Origin: Albizia julibrissin | Taxonomy: Eukaryota > Streptophyta > Magnoliopsida > Fabales > Fabaceae | Direction of reading: 5' to 3' | Length of the DNA stretch: 64,000 nucleotides | Assembly (NCBI GenBank): GCA_037074505.1 | Contig: CM073482.1 | Location: 49,979,501 to 50,043,500, forward strand | Shown here: positions 14,167 through 26,011 of the stretch, piece by piece | Layout of the letters: each line of letters opens with the position of its first letter | How positions within the stretch are numbered: the first letter of the stretch is position 1 | The notes under the pieces: model-generated | The model's input: the letters and a program-made list of their open reading frames with translations, nothing else | The model's database searches: none | What the model was told of the DNA's origin: nothing | Translations under genes and position numbers: made by a program

Positions 14167-15639
14167 CTATACCTTAAGCATATTTTTATAAGTAGTTAGT
14201 TGATTTCCTATTACAGTTACTAATTACATTTATCTTTTGTTATTTATTTTAAAAAAATTGGCAACATAACATCCTAAAATTTGAAGTTTTTCAAATATTA
14301 AACACTTTCTTTAAGTCACAAATAATCAACCAATTAATCTAACAGCATTATATTTATAAAGTTAAGAGACTAAAAGTATACTTGATGTAAATTTAAAAGA
14401 CTAAAATCATAGTTTAACCAAAATTAAATTACATCCAAATAATTCAAACTTGTAACAACCAAAAACAACAAAAGTTTCAAAAAATAAGCATTACCACATA
14501 GTAACTATCCTTTTTTTTAGTAGTGTGTTGAATTCAAAAACCAATAATGTAGCCACCATCTTCCTTTGTCTCGTCAATATATATGAAAAAACCAATAATT
14601 ATAATGTGCCAAAAATATAAAGGAAGGTGAATGAGTATGCATGTTCTATAAAGCCTAGCTAGTTTAATTGGCACTTGCTCTCTCTCATTTCAATGTCCAT
14701 CTATCATATCCTTAACATTAATTTTTCTATCTACTTCAATCTCAACATACTCTCTTCACTCTCTCTCCATGGTTGTTGTAGCGAGGTTAGTATGCTCTCT
14801 CTCTCTCTTTGAATCACATACTATTCTAATACACTCACATCTTAATGATTTTCTCACTTTCCATGGCTCTGTGTCATTCTATCATCACTAGAAGGATTTC
14901 ATGTTCCTTCCCTTTGCCTTTTCCTTCCACATACGCTCATATCTTACATTTTTTTATTGTTTCTTCAAATCATTTGACAATTTAATCAAGAACTCTAGCA
15001 CGTTATTAAATACCATTTACAAGAATTCTAGCTTTTAAGTTGCTCAAACTTGAGCCATACACGTTTTACACATATAAGATTCATATTCAGGACAAATTTT
15101 AATTAAAAAAAATGTGAACCAGATGATAGGGAAAAAACACTTACAGGTAAGTATGCTTCTGTAAGAGAAGACACAAGTAGAAAACAACACGTAGGACATG
15201 AAGCTTTGTACTGAAATCGAAGTGGCAACCAAATGTTGAAGAAATGTGCACGAGGAGGAAACAAGAATAAATAGAAAGTGGGGGGACAAGGAAGCTTATG
15301 CCTGCCACCATCAAATAGAATGGAGGCAATCGGTAAGGAAAGGTGGTGGACCAACCGAAGGGACCAAATGAGAGTTCTATGAAAATAAGGAGATGGAGAG
15401 CGCAAGAGAAGATGAAAAAATAGCTCTCCGTCTCTGTGTAAATGAATTTATAACGCCTTGTAGCGCTATACAAGGCCATGCTTTTTTTAAAAAAATAAAG
15501 GCAGTGCATGGCTCAAAGTAGGGGAAAAGACCAATTTTAAAAAAATAAAAAAAATGAAAAGGCATCTTGGATTTTAGAAAGATAAAGCATTAAAAAAAGC
15601 ATGTTCGGTTGCTTTTAAAAAAACGCATTAAAAAAATAA

Positions 15640-15840
15640 ACTACCTTGGCTGGCGCTTTAACCAAAAGCGCCGACCAAGGCAATTACCTTAGCTGGCTAA
15701 GGTCCTAGCCTAGCTTGCCAAGGCCACCCCCGCCAAGGCCACATGCATTGGCCTTGGCGGGGCCAAAGCCACTGTATGGCCTTGGATTCCCCTGCCAAGG
15801 CCAATTATTTGGCCTTGGCGAGTGGCTTTGAATTTCCTGG
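15640..15840. repeat. GC-rich palindromic island, CACTA element 1 (5' side)
   Basis: Repeated CCAAGGCC/GGCCTTGG and CTTGGC..GCGC units form overlapping palindromes in an otherwise AT-rich region. A related island lies at the matching place in element 2 (43098-43275). Confidence 0.75.
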
Positions 15841-16649
15841 TAAAGCTGATTAATTTGGTTTTAGGGATAAGAATTTTGTGTGTTTTTTAATAAATTGTTT
15901 GTTTATATCTCTTCAAACATTATATAACAATCTATAAAAAAAGTTGGGATTTAGATTTAATATACTTTTTTAGTTTTTACTCTGTTTAATTTTATTTCAT
16001 AATTAAAAGTCAATTTCAAATTATATTTTTGAAGACAATTATCATATGTAACCAACCCAAAATCTATATGGTATTTTTTTTTGGTTGCATCATATCATAA
16101 TTTGAAACATTAAACTTTTACTCACAAACGACTTATTGGTAATGTATTATGAAATAATGTAAAATTTGAGAATAAATAGGTGAGGCTAAGTCAGATAAAG
16201 TGATGTGACTAAAAAGGAGACAAAAACTTAAACATGACCAATAAAGTAAATATATACAATGTTATTAAAATTAAAAAAAAAGATAATGTTAAAATCTTGG
16301 ACGGCGCTTCCATGGGGAAGCACCATCCAAAACTTACTACCAGCTAAGCGCCATAGCTGTCACTTAATTTTTTTTTAAAAAAAGTCTTATATGACGCTTT
16401 TTTAAGAAAATGACATACAAGACTAACACTAAGCTATGACGCTCATAATAAGAAGCGTTGTAGTTTCTAATTTTTTTTAAAGAAAAACAATTATCTATAG
16501 TGTTTTTTTTAAGAAGTGTCATTAGAGGTGTGCCACTAAAAACATATTTTATAGTAGTGTTAGGATTAATTATATGAATGAGTCATGTATTAACTATATT
16601 TTTATGCATCAATCAATTATAACTAAGAAGCTAAGCATGTATATTTGCT

Positions 16650-16830
16650 AATAAAGGTTTGTGCAATAGATAAAGATTTGATTCATAACGTTGTAGCTTA
16701 TGAGTTTGAATCTCACTCTTGATGGATGACCATGTTGGTGGGCATTTTGTGCTTTTTGAACCAAGAGGAATGCCCTAATCCTGGTAAGCCTTAAAATCCA
16801 ATGCATCTAAATTTTTGTGACAAAGAAAAG
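16650..16830 (+). mobile_element. Possible SINE just outside CACTA element 1
   Basis: A B-box-like GAGTTTGAATCTC near 16703-16715 has plausible tRNA-like sequence 40-50 bases upstream and a non-coding body behind it. No clear target duplication. Confidence 0.35.
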
Positions 16831-16872
16831 CATATGTGTAAGACTATATATATCCTTTATAAAAAAAAATAT

Positions 16873-17273
16873 TACCTCCACTCTTAAATATACGACCCAA
16901 TTAATTTTTTTGAGGATGTTTGGAAACACTATTTGTAATCGGGCTTATTTTATAAACCCGATTTACGTAAATCGAGATAAATCTCCTCCACATATTTACC
17001 TCGTAGACTGTAAAAGCAACTTCGTAAACCGTAAAAGTTACTTCGTATTTTGTGAATCACGATTTATAAGCACTTATAGAAAGTTAATTAAATTACGTTA
17101 AAGTATTTATGTTTACTTTTTTTTCTCCAAATTAATTATTTGACTTATAAAATGATATATAATTTAATCATAACACAATATTTGATGTGATTAAGTAACT
17201 TGTATAACTTCCTTATTAATCTCTTCTAAAAAAATTCATTAGGTCTTATATTTAGGACCGAATGCAGTATTAA
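16873..17273. mobile_element. Stowaway-like MITE, degenerate
   Basis: Ends contain CTCTTAAATATACGACCC on the left and, read inward from the right, GGTCCTAAATATAAGACC, the usual Stowaway terminal motif in worn form. Both are followed by AAT.AATTTTTTT and border TA. Confidence 0.55.
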
Positions 17274-18411
17274 TTACTTTTCAAATGACTTATTTTATAA
17301 ATCAAAAAATTATTATAAAAATGACTTATATTATGAACCGGCTAAAGTATTAACTATATATTTATACCCCAATCAATCATAACTAAAAAGCATCATATCC
17401 TTTATACATTTTAATGTTGTAATATAATACGTATCATGATGTGAGGATAAAATTACGATCTTATCTTGTGTTCCTTGTCATGCCTCTCAAGTATGTCTCC
17501 CCCAACTATACCTACCCGAGGGCTATAAAAAACTCACTTTTTCCTCTTTCTTTGTATTTTCTAATCTACGAAGGGCCTATCCATTGGACTGTCGAGCCAA
17601 ACAGCTTGAAAAGCAAAACGATTTAAGGTTATACCAAAACGGAAATGGGAAGATAACTGTAATCCAAGGTTGACACGTGGTGTCGTCAACGTGGTCGACT
17701 TTGATTCCACTGTTCACGCGTGAACTGCCAAAAGATGTCTGAGATAGAACGCAATATCAGATTGTTCTGACAAAATTTAAAATATTGAAATATGAATCAC
17801 CCCACTATACAGCTTCCATTAAAAACCCACAGTAATATTAAATTACACGTGTCAAGTTTGGTGTTCGATTAATTAACTAATATAATTACCTTGCCTTTGT
17901 TAGCATTAATTAGTGGAGGGGATTTGGCCAGGGGCTTTTGGCGGCTTCCACTGTGCATCAAATTACACCTGAAAAGTGATTTCAACACTAACGCCGTTCA
18001 AATATCCTACTCTTGTTTTATTTTAGTGCGATGAACTTTTTATTCGGGTTTACAATTAATTTAATCAGATATTTTCTTATTTTTAACGCTGATATCGAGT
18101 TAATAAAATAGACGCAGAATACGAGAGGCTTTTAAACGCACTATGTTGGTGATAGAAAAATGAGTTTCATATGTTCAGACTAAATGAATCTTTTTTCTTT
18201 TTTAGAGTTTGGTCAATGTCATTGAAGAAATAGTTCCAAATTTTTTCCTACATTCTATCTCCGTAAAAAACATAAAATGAACTCTAATGATTTGTGGGTA
18301 TGAATTTAAACGGAGCTACGCTGTCAATTAAACAAATAATATAATGTCAAAATCAATAGGATGCATGTGAGACAGTCTTTAAATTTGGAATAGATATTTG
18401 ATGAAACGATC

Positions 18412-18418
<7 letters not shown>

Positions 18419-18449
<31 letters not shown>
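18419..18449. repeat. (TA)n microsatellite, 31 bp
   Basis: A TA tract 1.5 kb upstream of SWEET gene 1. Confidence 0.95.
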
Positions 18450-18452
<3 letters not shown>

Positions 18453-18542
18453 TAATACTAGTATATAAAAACAAAATTACTTGTCACCGTTCATTTATTA
18501 TTCATTTACTATTTATATATAGAAAGGTGTTATCATTCTTTT

Positions 18543-18858
18543 AAGGGTAAAGATTCAATTTTATTCATAAATATTTTTTAAAAGAGTTATGAGCATCGTA
18601 AATATTTTTTGGGTGCAAAAATACCTATGAACTTTAAAAAATAAACCGATAATGCCAATTTCGCTAACTTTGTTTGACGGCGTTTGCTTTTTTTTCATGT
18701 GGGCCCCACCTATTTTTTAACAAAAAACTAACGCCGTCAAACAAAATTAACGGAATTGATATTATCGATCTATTTTTTAAAATTCATAGATATTTTTACA
18801 CTACTGATAGCTCTTTCAAAAAATATTTATAGGTAGAATTACACTTTCGTCCTTACTT
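18543..18858. mobile_element. Hairpin MITE upstream of SWEET gene 1
   Basis: The left arm (TAAATATTTTTT, then CTATGAACTTTAAAAAATA, GATAAT.CCAATTTCG, TTTGTTTGACGGCGTT) recurs in reverse complement on the right, centred near 18690-18730. The whole 315 bases form one long imperfect hairpin. The superfamily is not determined. Confidence 0.75.
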
Positions 18859-19789
18859 TTTAGACATGATTGCTTTCTTAAAGTTTCAATATACACATGT
18901 ACCGGTTTGCACAAGGGGATACTTTTTCAAGACGTTATGAACTTAACAACGAAAAATGCTCTCACTATTTTTCCCAAATCATTCACACACTTTTATTTCA
19001 AATTACATAATTTATACTAATTTTTAAAAGAGTTAAGGTGAAAATCTACACATAAAATATTTCCCTTATACATATGACACCAAAAAATTTTCATAGGTTT
19101 ACACTGTTAGACTAACACTATATTGATTCTTAAATATTATATTTTTCATAGAAATATTTATTGAAAAACTTAAAACTAGGCTGTAGCTTAAAGCAAGCTC
19201 TTTTGGACTGAATATATAAAATTGCAACAAGATTCTGGAAAAGCATTGAATATTATATTCTAAATATTTTAACAATGGAAAGATGAAAATAAATAAGAAA
19301 ACGAAATCTAGAAAGAAAATAAAGAATTCTCCAATATGTTGGGATGAAAATAGATGGAAGGGGTTAAGGGAAAACACTTGGAAGAAGAAATAGGAGGGAA
19401 ACTAGGACGAAGGCAAAAAAAAAAAGGAGGGAAACTAGGACACGTGAGGGAGGAGTGGGGGAAAACATTTTGTGTACGTAACACAACGTATATTGGGTTA
19501 AGTGAATTGACAATTGAGCGGGTGGGCCAAGTTTAATTACTGTAGAACTACGTTACAACAACTTGTTTATTATACGTCAATAATGCGATGAGTTGGCAAT
19601 TTTTAATATTATTTAGATGGGTGCTTGAGTTTTGTGTCCCCCAACCCCATAAGAACCTCATTGAAATCAACTTCTAGTAATTCAATCATCACTTATTCAC
19701 ATATTTAGTCTCAATATTGTCCATGCAAAATCACACATATTCACCCATGTCTATCTCATTTCCATGCACATCACCCCCCAAAACTCCTC

Positions 19790-19798
19790 TATATATAG
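19790..19798 (+). promoter_or_regulatory. TATA box of SWEET gene 1
   Basis: TATATATAG lies about 165 bases before the start codon. It is preceded by a C-rich stretch and followed by a CT/GA-rich leader (about 19803-19950), a common plant core-promoter layout. The transcription start is inferred to be near 19825-19830. Confidence 0.6.
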
Positions 19799-19963
19799 CC
19801 CTCATCTCTCTCATAGTTTCATTCAGTCCCAAAGAGATATAGAGAGAGAAACACAAGAGTTCTCCACAAACTAACCTGAAAAACCTTTCCTTTCTCTAGG
19901 GAATTCTGATTCCTACATCAGAGATCACTGAGAGAGAAAAAGGTTATTCTTTTTTTCGGATCC

Positions 19964-21583
19964 ATGGCTCATCACGGTCCTTTGGTTTTAGTGTTCGGGC
20001 TTCTCGGTAACATTGCCTCCTTCTTGTGCTTTCTAGCACCTGTGTAAGTATATTTGGCTATTGTTGTTTGCTACATACATATAAGGTTGCTGTTATGTTT
20101 GGATCGAAGACAAATAATTAACATTGGCGGTCGGGTGTTGCAGGCCAACATTCTATAGAATATATAAGAAGAAGACGACCGAAGGGTTTCAATCGCTGCC
20201 ATATATAGCAGCACTGTTCAGTGCAATGTTATGGTTGTTCTATGCCTATGTGAAGACCGGAGAGACGCTCCTTATCACCATTAATGCGTTTGGTTGCGTG
20301 ATTGAGACCATTTACCTTGCCATTTATATCACTTACTGTCCCAAGAAAGCTAGGGTATGCTAGCTGCGTCTCTTTCTAGATCTCTCTCCCTATCTCTCTC
20401 TCCCCCGTCTCTTTCTGAGTTCCCTCATGATGAGGTTCTTATTAATATATGATTGAACTGTCCTGATGCAGATGTATACATTAAGACTGATTCTGTTGTT
20501 GAACTTTGGAGGATTTTGTGTTATTGTTCTCTTAACACATTTACTCGCCAAAGGAGCAGCTTCTCGTGTTAAGCTTCTTGGATGGATCTGTGTGGTGTTC
20601 GCCACCAGTGTTTTTGCAGCCCCTCTCAGCATCATTGTGAGTATTAAATTCTTGCCTTACCATATACTAGTGGCCTTTAATATAAGATGTCGTTCATAAT
20701 ACAAATTACACTACAAAATATTATATTCTTTAAAAATATGTTTACTAATTTTGGGTTGTTGATTTCGTTTTCAGAGGGTGGTCATCAGGACAAAGAGCGT
20801 AGAGTTCTTGCCATTCCCTCTTTCTCTTCTCCTAACAGTCAGTGCTGTTCTGTGGCTCTTGTATGGATTAGCTCTCAAGGACATCTATGTCACTGTAAGT
20901 TTCTACAACTCATCTTTTTTTCTTTTTTAATTTCTTTCCTTTCATTGGACGATTTGGTTTGTATGTATGCAATCTTCAATTATTTGGATATTTTTCCAAA
21001 TTTGTGGGTGTAAATATAATAATAGAAAAAAATTCTAAATATCGAGAAAATTCGTAAAATTTCTGGAGGTCAAATTACGTCCTGCCTCATAATTAATTCA
21101 TTTTGATTGAGTTTTGTCGTTTTTTCAGAAAATATAAAATAAAATTCTGAATCTGATTTTTTTTTTTTTTTTTTGGTTTTATGCTGGGCACAGCTTCCCA
21201 ACGTAGTAGGGCTATCGTTTGGGATCGTACAGATGGTTCTGTATGCAATGTACAGAAAGAACAAGCCTGTTAAAGACGAGAAGCTCCCAGAACACAAAGG
21301 CGAAGTAACTAATCAAAACAAAGAGGAAGTGAGTAATGAGAACAAAAACGACGTCGCTGAGGATCAGGACAAACAACATGATATGGTGACCATCGAGATC
21401 GGAGATCATAAGAAGAAAGACGACGAAGAAGATAAACCACAAGCAGCAGAACAAAAAGAACAAGAACAACCTCAAAAGAACCAAAAAACAAACGTTAACG
21501 ATGTCGACGACAAAGCCAGGCCGGCGGTCGAACCCTCCATTATTGAAATACCACCGCAGAAGATGGTGGCTTGTGAGGTTTGA
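19964..21583 (+). CDS. SWEET: SWEET sugar transporter, clade III (gene 1 of tandem pair)
   Basis: Exons read as 19964-20043, 20144-20354, 20472-20636, 20775-20894 and 21194-21583, all with GT-AG borders, giving 321 aa. Two MtN3/saliva three-helix repeats plus a linker helix form a seven-helix uniporter that moves sucrose or hexose down its gradient, in this clade usually at the plasma membrane. Family residues present: Trp57 and Trp179, Asn74 and Asn195 (sugar pocket), the helix-breaking prolines (for example Pro28, Pro46, Pro148, Pro165), and the PTFY and EGFQSLPY motifs. Pocket Ser53 and Ser175 are kept. The start is the first ATG after the TATA box, in the usual short N-terminus. Exon 1 runs straight through the FGLLGN region, where gene 2 has an intron. 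After helix 7 (about residue 213) there is a ~107-residue tail rich in Lys, Glu, Asp and Gln, longer than I expect for the family. The overall look is SWEET12/13/14-like; the exact orthologue is not resolved. Confidence 0.95.
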
Positions 21584-24500
21584 TCAGAGGGGAACAGTAG
21601 ACATGTACACACGCGCCGGCGCGTGTTTTCACAACTCGTTTTCTCTGATCAAAACTCAGATAGTCTCTATGACTGTGACCACCGCACCGCCTGGGCTCTT
21701 TGAATTTTCGTGTAAAATTGTTAAAGCCTTGATTAGTGGGGGGCCGTTTTTATCTTTACTTGTCATGTTTTTTCATTTTGTAGGGTTTAAGGTTCCTAGC
21801 CACAAATTATGTTATATATATATATATATATATATAGTCCTATGTAATAGTCGTTTGTAAAAGCTTGTTATATTATTGTTGATATAGCAAAGCCTACATC
21901 GCAGGCGCCGAGTCTGCATGGCACCAGAGGTATGATTCTGATTATTATGTTCAATACAATATTCCACCTTTTAATTTGTTTCTTTCTGTTATATATTTTG
22001 AATTTAACAAAGAACAAATAAATTTTCTCTTTCGACAATGATATTGTGAGAGAAGGAAGACAAGGGACCGAATAATTGGGGAATGGTTGAAAGGTGAAAT
22101 GGAAAGGGAAAGTGGAAAAGAGGAGAAAATCGATGAAAAGTTTATGTTTAAAAATTTTATTGATCAGAAAGATCTAAATTTATATCCGTCCCTATTGGCC
22201 TGTGAAATTTTAAACAGAGGTTTTTCATCGATTTTCCTGATGAGAGAGAGAGAGAGAGATCGTTGGTGGCAAATTAATGTCTAATGAAAAGAGAGCAAAA
22301 TTATTGGGAGTGTGTTTGGAATCTGGGAAAAGTAATTGGAAAAGCATGGAAAAATGGTAGTAGTAATCTCATCGCTTAAGCTGATCATTTTTTGTTTTAT
22401 TGTTGTTTCGGATCCCTTGATTATAGGAGTGGTTTGGTGAGATTTGTTGGTATCTTAATTTCTTTCCGCCACTGGTGACGCTACTTTCAAAAGTACCACT
22501 AATTCTTTTTTAAATTGTTTTCCCATCCCCAAATGATCTCAACATCTCGTCACCTAATTTTAGTGCATTTATGATTCATCATCTTCTTCCCCATCCAATG
22601 CTTACACTAATTAACTGGAATTTACATGTAAGTATTTAAGAAAATATTATCGATAAAAAAAGTCTATGTAATTTATATTCTCTACTTTTTTTAGGGGGGA
22701 AAAGAAATACTACGAGCGAGGTCCAATTCCAAGGAAAGAATCATAATCACTAGAAAGTTTCAATAACCAATAAAGTAGTGTGGTAATATTGTCATTTCCT
22801 GCATTATAGCCTTAAAAACGCGAGACAAGAAAGGCTTGCCCGTGGGACAGCTAGTCGTCATCATCAATATATACGCAACTATTTAATGTTGGTGTTTTAT
22901 ATATCTATGATCTTTACGCATTTTTTCAATTTTTTTTTCTCTTGATACCCCTTCTATTATTTAACTTGTTCGATCTCTTCAAGGTTTCATATATATAATT
23001 CTCCAATTTATGTGTGGGTGCGTGTGTGTGTCCATGATCATCTAATTAATCAAACACCAATGACAGCTTGTTCTAGGTACGAGATTTAGTTCACATCTGA
23101 TCGAGAAGCAAGAGCAAAGGTAGGGCGTTGTTTGGTGTGAAGAAAGGAAATTATTTTCTTTTTCATTGCATAAATTAATATCATCAAGTAAGTGCTGTGT
23201 GCGCATTAAAAATTAAGTAAAGATTAAAGTGGGGGATAAAGACTCTCATCTTTTAAGGTAAGTGATTAAAAGTTTGATTCTTAATCTTTGTGTTTTGAAC
23301 AAACCTGATTGAAAATGTTACGTTCTACTCCTAATCCATATTATAAGTAGTCTTCTAGAAAATAATTTTGGTTAAAAATATACATTTACCCTTTGTAGGA
23401 GAGAGACAGGTGACACTAACAATACATATTTAAAAATTATATTCTTTAATAAGAGTAAAATAAGTAAATTTTATCAATTTAAGATACATTAAATAATTTA
23501 ACTAGCATTCTTTAACTTGTGTGAATCAGTTAACAACATTTAATATTTTATACCCCAGAGAGTATCATCTACTTTCACCACCATATATATAAAGGAGATC
23601 TGATATCTCTCTTTACTGCTCTTCACAAAAAGTACTCCTACTGTTTCACCAAAAACATCATAACATTTATTGCCTTATTTATTGTCACTTCCTTCCTTAT
23701 TATTAAATTAACTATGTGGTGTATTTCATTAATTGTGTATAAACATTGAAGCCCACTCAATAAGTACTACTGTTAATGGTTTCTTTGTTGCATAATTAAG
23801 TCTACAAATTATAATCACTGAAATTCTTCAGGATTTGATTTATTGCAATTACCATTCCACTTATTTTAAGATATGGGCAAATCATAAATTCTAAGACCTG
23901 CTAACTGATCCATTTACAATTGATGTCCCTCAAATTATTGAAGCATTTTCGTCAGCTCATCCAAAGAAAAAATCACCACAAGATTTTTATACTGTGTATA
24001 AGAATCTTGTATTGGAGAATTTATGTTTGAGGAATTGGTGGATACTAAATATATGTAAGCACATCTTTCAGAAGAAGAAACTCAAACCTAGCTTGTTTTA
24101 TCACATGAGTTAATAACTTTTTCCATTAGACTCAACTCTCATCGGTAAAATCATGACAATTTTTTCATAAACTCAATAATGATAAAATTATAGAAGCGAA
24201 GCAACATAAAGCTAGCTTTGTCTTTTAAAGTAGAAAAATATCAAAATATTGCAAAATAATTGTACTGGAAGCATATAATCTCAATTCATAAAGTGATAAT
24301 GAAATGGAGAGCACTGGAAAAATAATATTGACCTTTTAATTTGAACACTTGTTTCAAACAAAGCAAGCTTGGGGCTGTGAAAAATAATATTGAAGGTCAT
24401 GCATAAATATTAGTTGAAGAATATCGTGAGGAGAGCCAAAAAAAAAAAAATAGAGAGAAAGAAGGTCATATCGTTAAAATTTTACCTAGCTACCATTTTT

Positions 24501-26002
24501 AAATTTAAATTATAGATACTTTATTGCCATCTTTTCAGATTGGGGGAATCATTATATATGTTTTTATGCACACACATGCACACAAATCATGAGTATAATA
24601 ATTTACCTACAATAAAAGTAGTTCGTCATTATTTGGTATAACATTGCAACTATAAAAGAATAAACTTTTAATTAATTTCACTGTTTCCTATAGGTGCTCT
24701 CATATGAACTACATGTTCATTTGATGCTTCGTGGGATATTTAAGAACCTAATAATGTCGAAACCGATACTTGACTGTCTACTTTGGAAGAAACTAGCTAG
24801 CACAAGTAACATTTTCGGCATATTATTCTCAAGTCAATCATGCGTAAATATTTTTATGTGAAAAGTTGACATTGCATGCAATATTACACATAATGATTAA
24901 TCGATCGATTAATTTTTAATTGTTATCTGATTACTTTTAGCCTATAATTACATTATTGTTTTGGCTAGGGGAAAAGAGTGTTCATGCATTATGAAAAGAA
25001 TGTTATATAAACTAATATATCAGCGAAATCCTGGCTGCACTATATATATTATATAAACTATATATTACATATGGACTGTTTAAAAAGTGATTAATGCTTT
25101 TTAATCCTTGCATCAGCATTGACGATATGATAATAACAAATTAAAGTTAAGAACCTGATCTTGTATTTAACTTTTTCTTTAATCCTGCAAGATTCGACCA
25201 TTTTCTTTAATGAAAATCGTGTTCTATTACGTCTGGCTACATGAAAATCCGCATGTAGGTACCACATGAACACGCTTTTTCACATGATTTAGTATCCAAA
25301 ACAGAGGGACAAAGGACTCTTATCGCTTTGCAAAGCCACTTCACATCATCATATTTAAAGGAAAATAAATACATTATTAAAAATCATTCCATGCATGAGC
25401 ACTCATCTATAAAATATCATATCCTACCAACAAGAGTTGGTACCGAGTGGTTGGCGGCTCGGTATCCCCCGGAGGAAAACATGTGTTCGAGTCCGGGAGG
25501 TGCTCTTGGTGAGAAGGGGATAGACTCTGGGACAAAGGCCCAACGTACACCAGGTCCCCCGACTCAAGATTAGTTCTATAGTAGGCCCAAAAGGGTCTAA
25601 ACCATGAGGATAATCGGGGATACCATCTCAGCACGCAAAGTGGCTAATTAGGAATGAGTATAAAAAAAATCCTTTCCTTAAAAAAAACACTTGAAATAAT
25701 TGAAGTGATGATCTTTTTCTTTACTTTTTTACGTCATGGATACAGTGTTTCAAAAATGAAAGACTATTTATGATTGTTTATTGCGTAATATATGAGAGAA
25801 CAACAAGGGAAAAAATCATTATGTGACCTTTTTCACTTTGAAAGCTTTTCTGGGTCTATCCGAAGACCCAAAAACTGCGTGTCCTTTCCACATTGCAAAA
25901 GATCACACACATCGACATTTTGTTTGTGTAGGGAATAATATATTTGTTAAGTGAATTCCATATTCCATACTTTTATAGCAAAAAAGGTGAATAAATTGTT
26001 TA
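21584..26002. other. 3' flank of SWEET gene 1 and intergenic region
   Basis: The 3' untranslated region probably runs through a TA tract at about 21811-21836. The rest is AT-rich with no gene seen, apart from the SINE at 25430-25690. Confidence 0.6.
25430..25690 (+). mobile_element. tRNA-derived SINE
   Basis: The A box TGGTACCGAGTGG (25438-25450) and B box TGTTCGAGTCC (25484-25494) have the spacing of an internal RNA polymerase III promoter. A GC-rich tRNA-unrelated body and an A-rich end near 25660-25690 follow. No cloverleaf could be drawn, so it is not a tRNA gene. Confidence 0.75.
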
Positions 26003-26011
26003 TAATATTTA

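Larger units (their letters stand above)
9188..16559 (-). mobile_element. CACTA (En/Spm) transposon, element 1
   Basis: The element reads on the minus strand. Its 5' terminus (high-coordinate end) reads CACTACTATAAAATATG on the minus strand and closely matches the 5' terminus of element 2 at 42206. The other end starts CACTCCTTTAAAA at 9188 and is more worn. Flanking trinucleotides are CTA (9185-9187) and TTA (16560-16562), one base short of a perfect 3-bp target duplication. Both subterminal zones hold short inverted GC-rich repeats (about 9300-9540 and 15640-16540), typical of transposase-binding regions in this superfamily. It encodes a TNP2-type transposase and a second gene ending in a Ulp1-type protease; both are broken. 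Length is 7.37 kb, shortened by an internal deletion relative to element 2. Confidence 0.9.
17280..19780. other. Upstream region of SWEET gene 1
   Basis: Non-coding. It holds a hairpin MITE, a TA microsatellite and, at 17668-17726, a cluster of short motifs: TTGAC and GTCAA (W-box core), ACACGTGG (G-box-like) and a perfect 14-bp palindrome GTTCACGCGTGAAC. A regulatory role is speculative. Confidence 0.45.

Noticed and set aside
15044..15565. Overlapping minus-strand open frames with many Phe, Leu and Ser
   Set aside because: They are in the 5' leader region of CACTA element 1. Overlap in several frames and low complexity argue against real coding.
25438..25494. tRNA-like A and B boxes
   Set aside because: No acceptor stem, anticodon arm or 3' end can be formed. 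The sequence continues into a SINE body, so it is not annotated as a tRNA gene.
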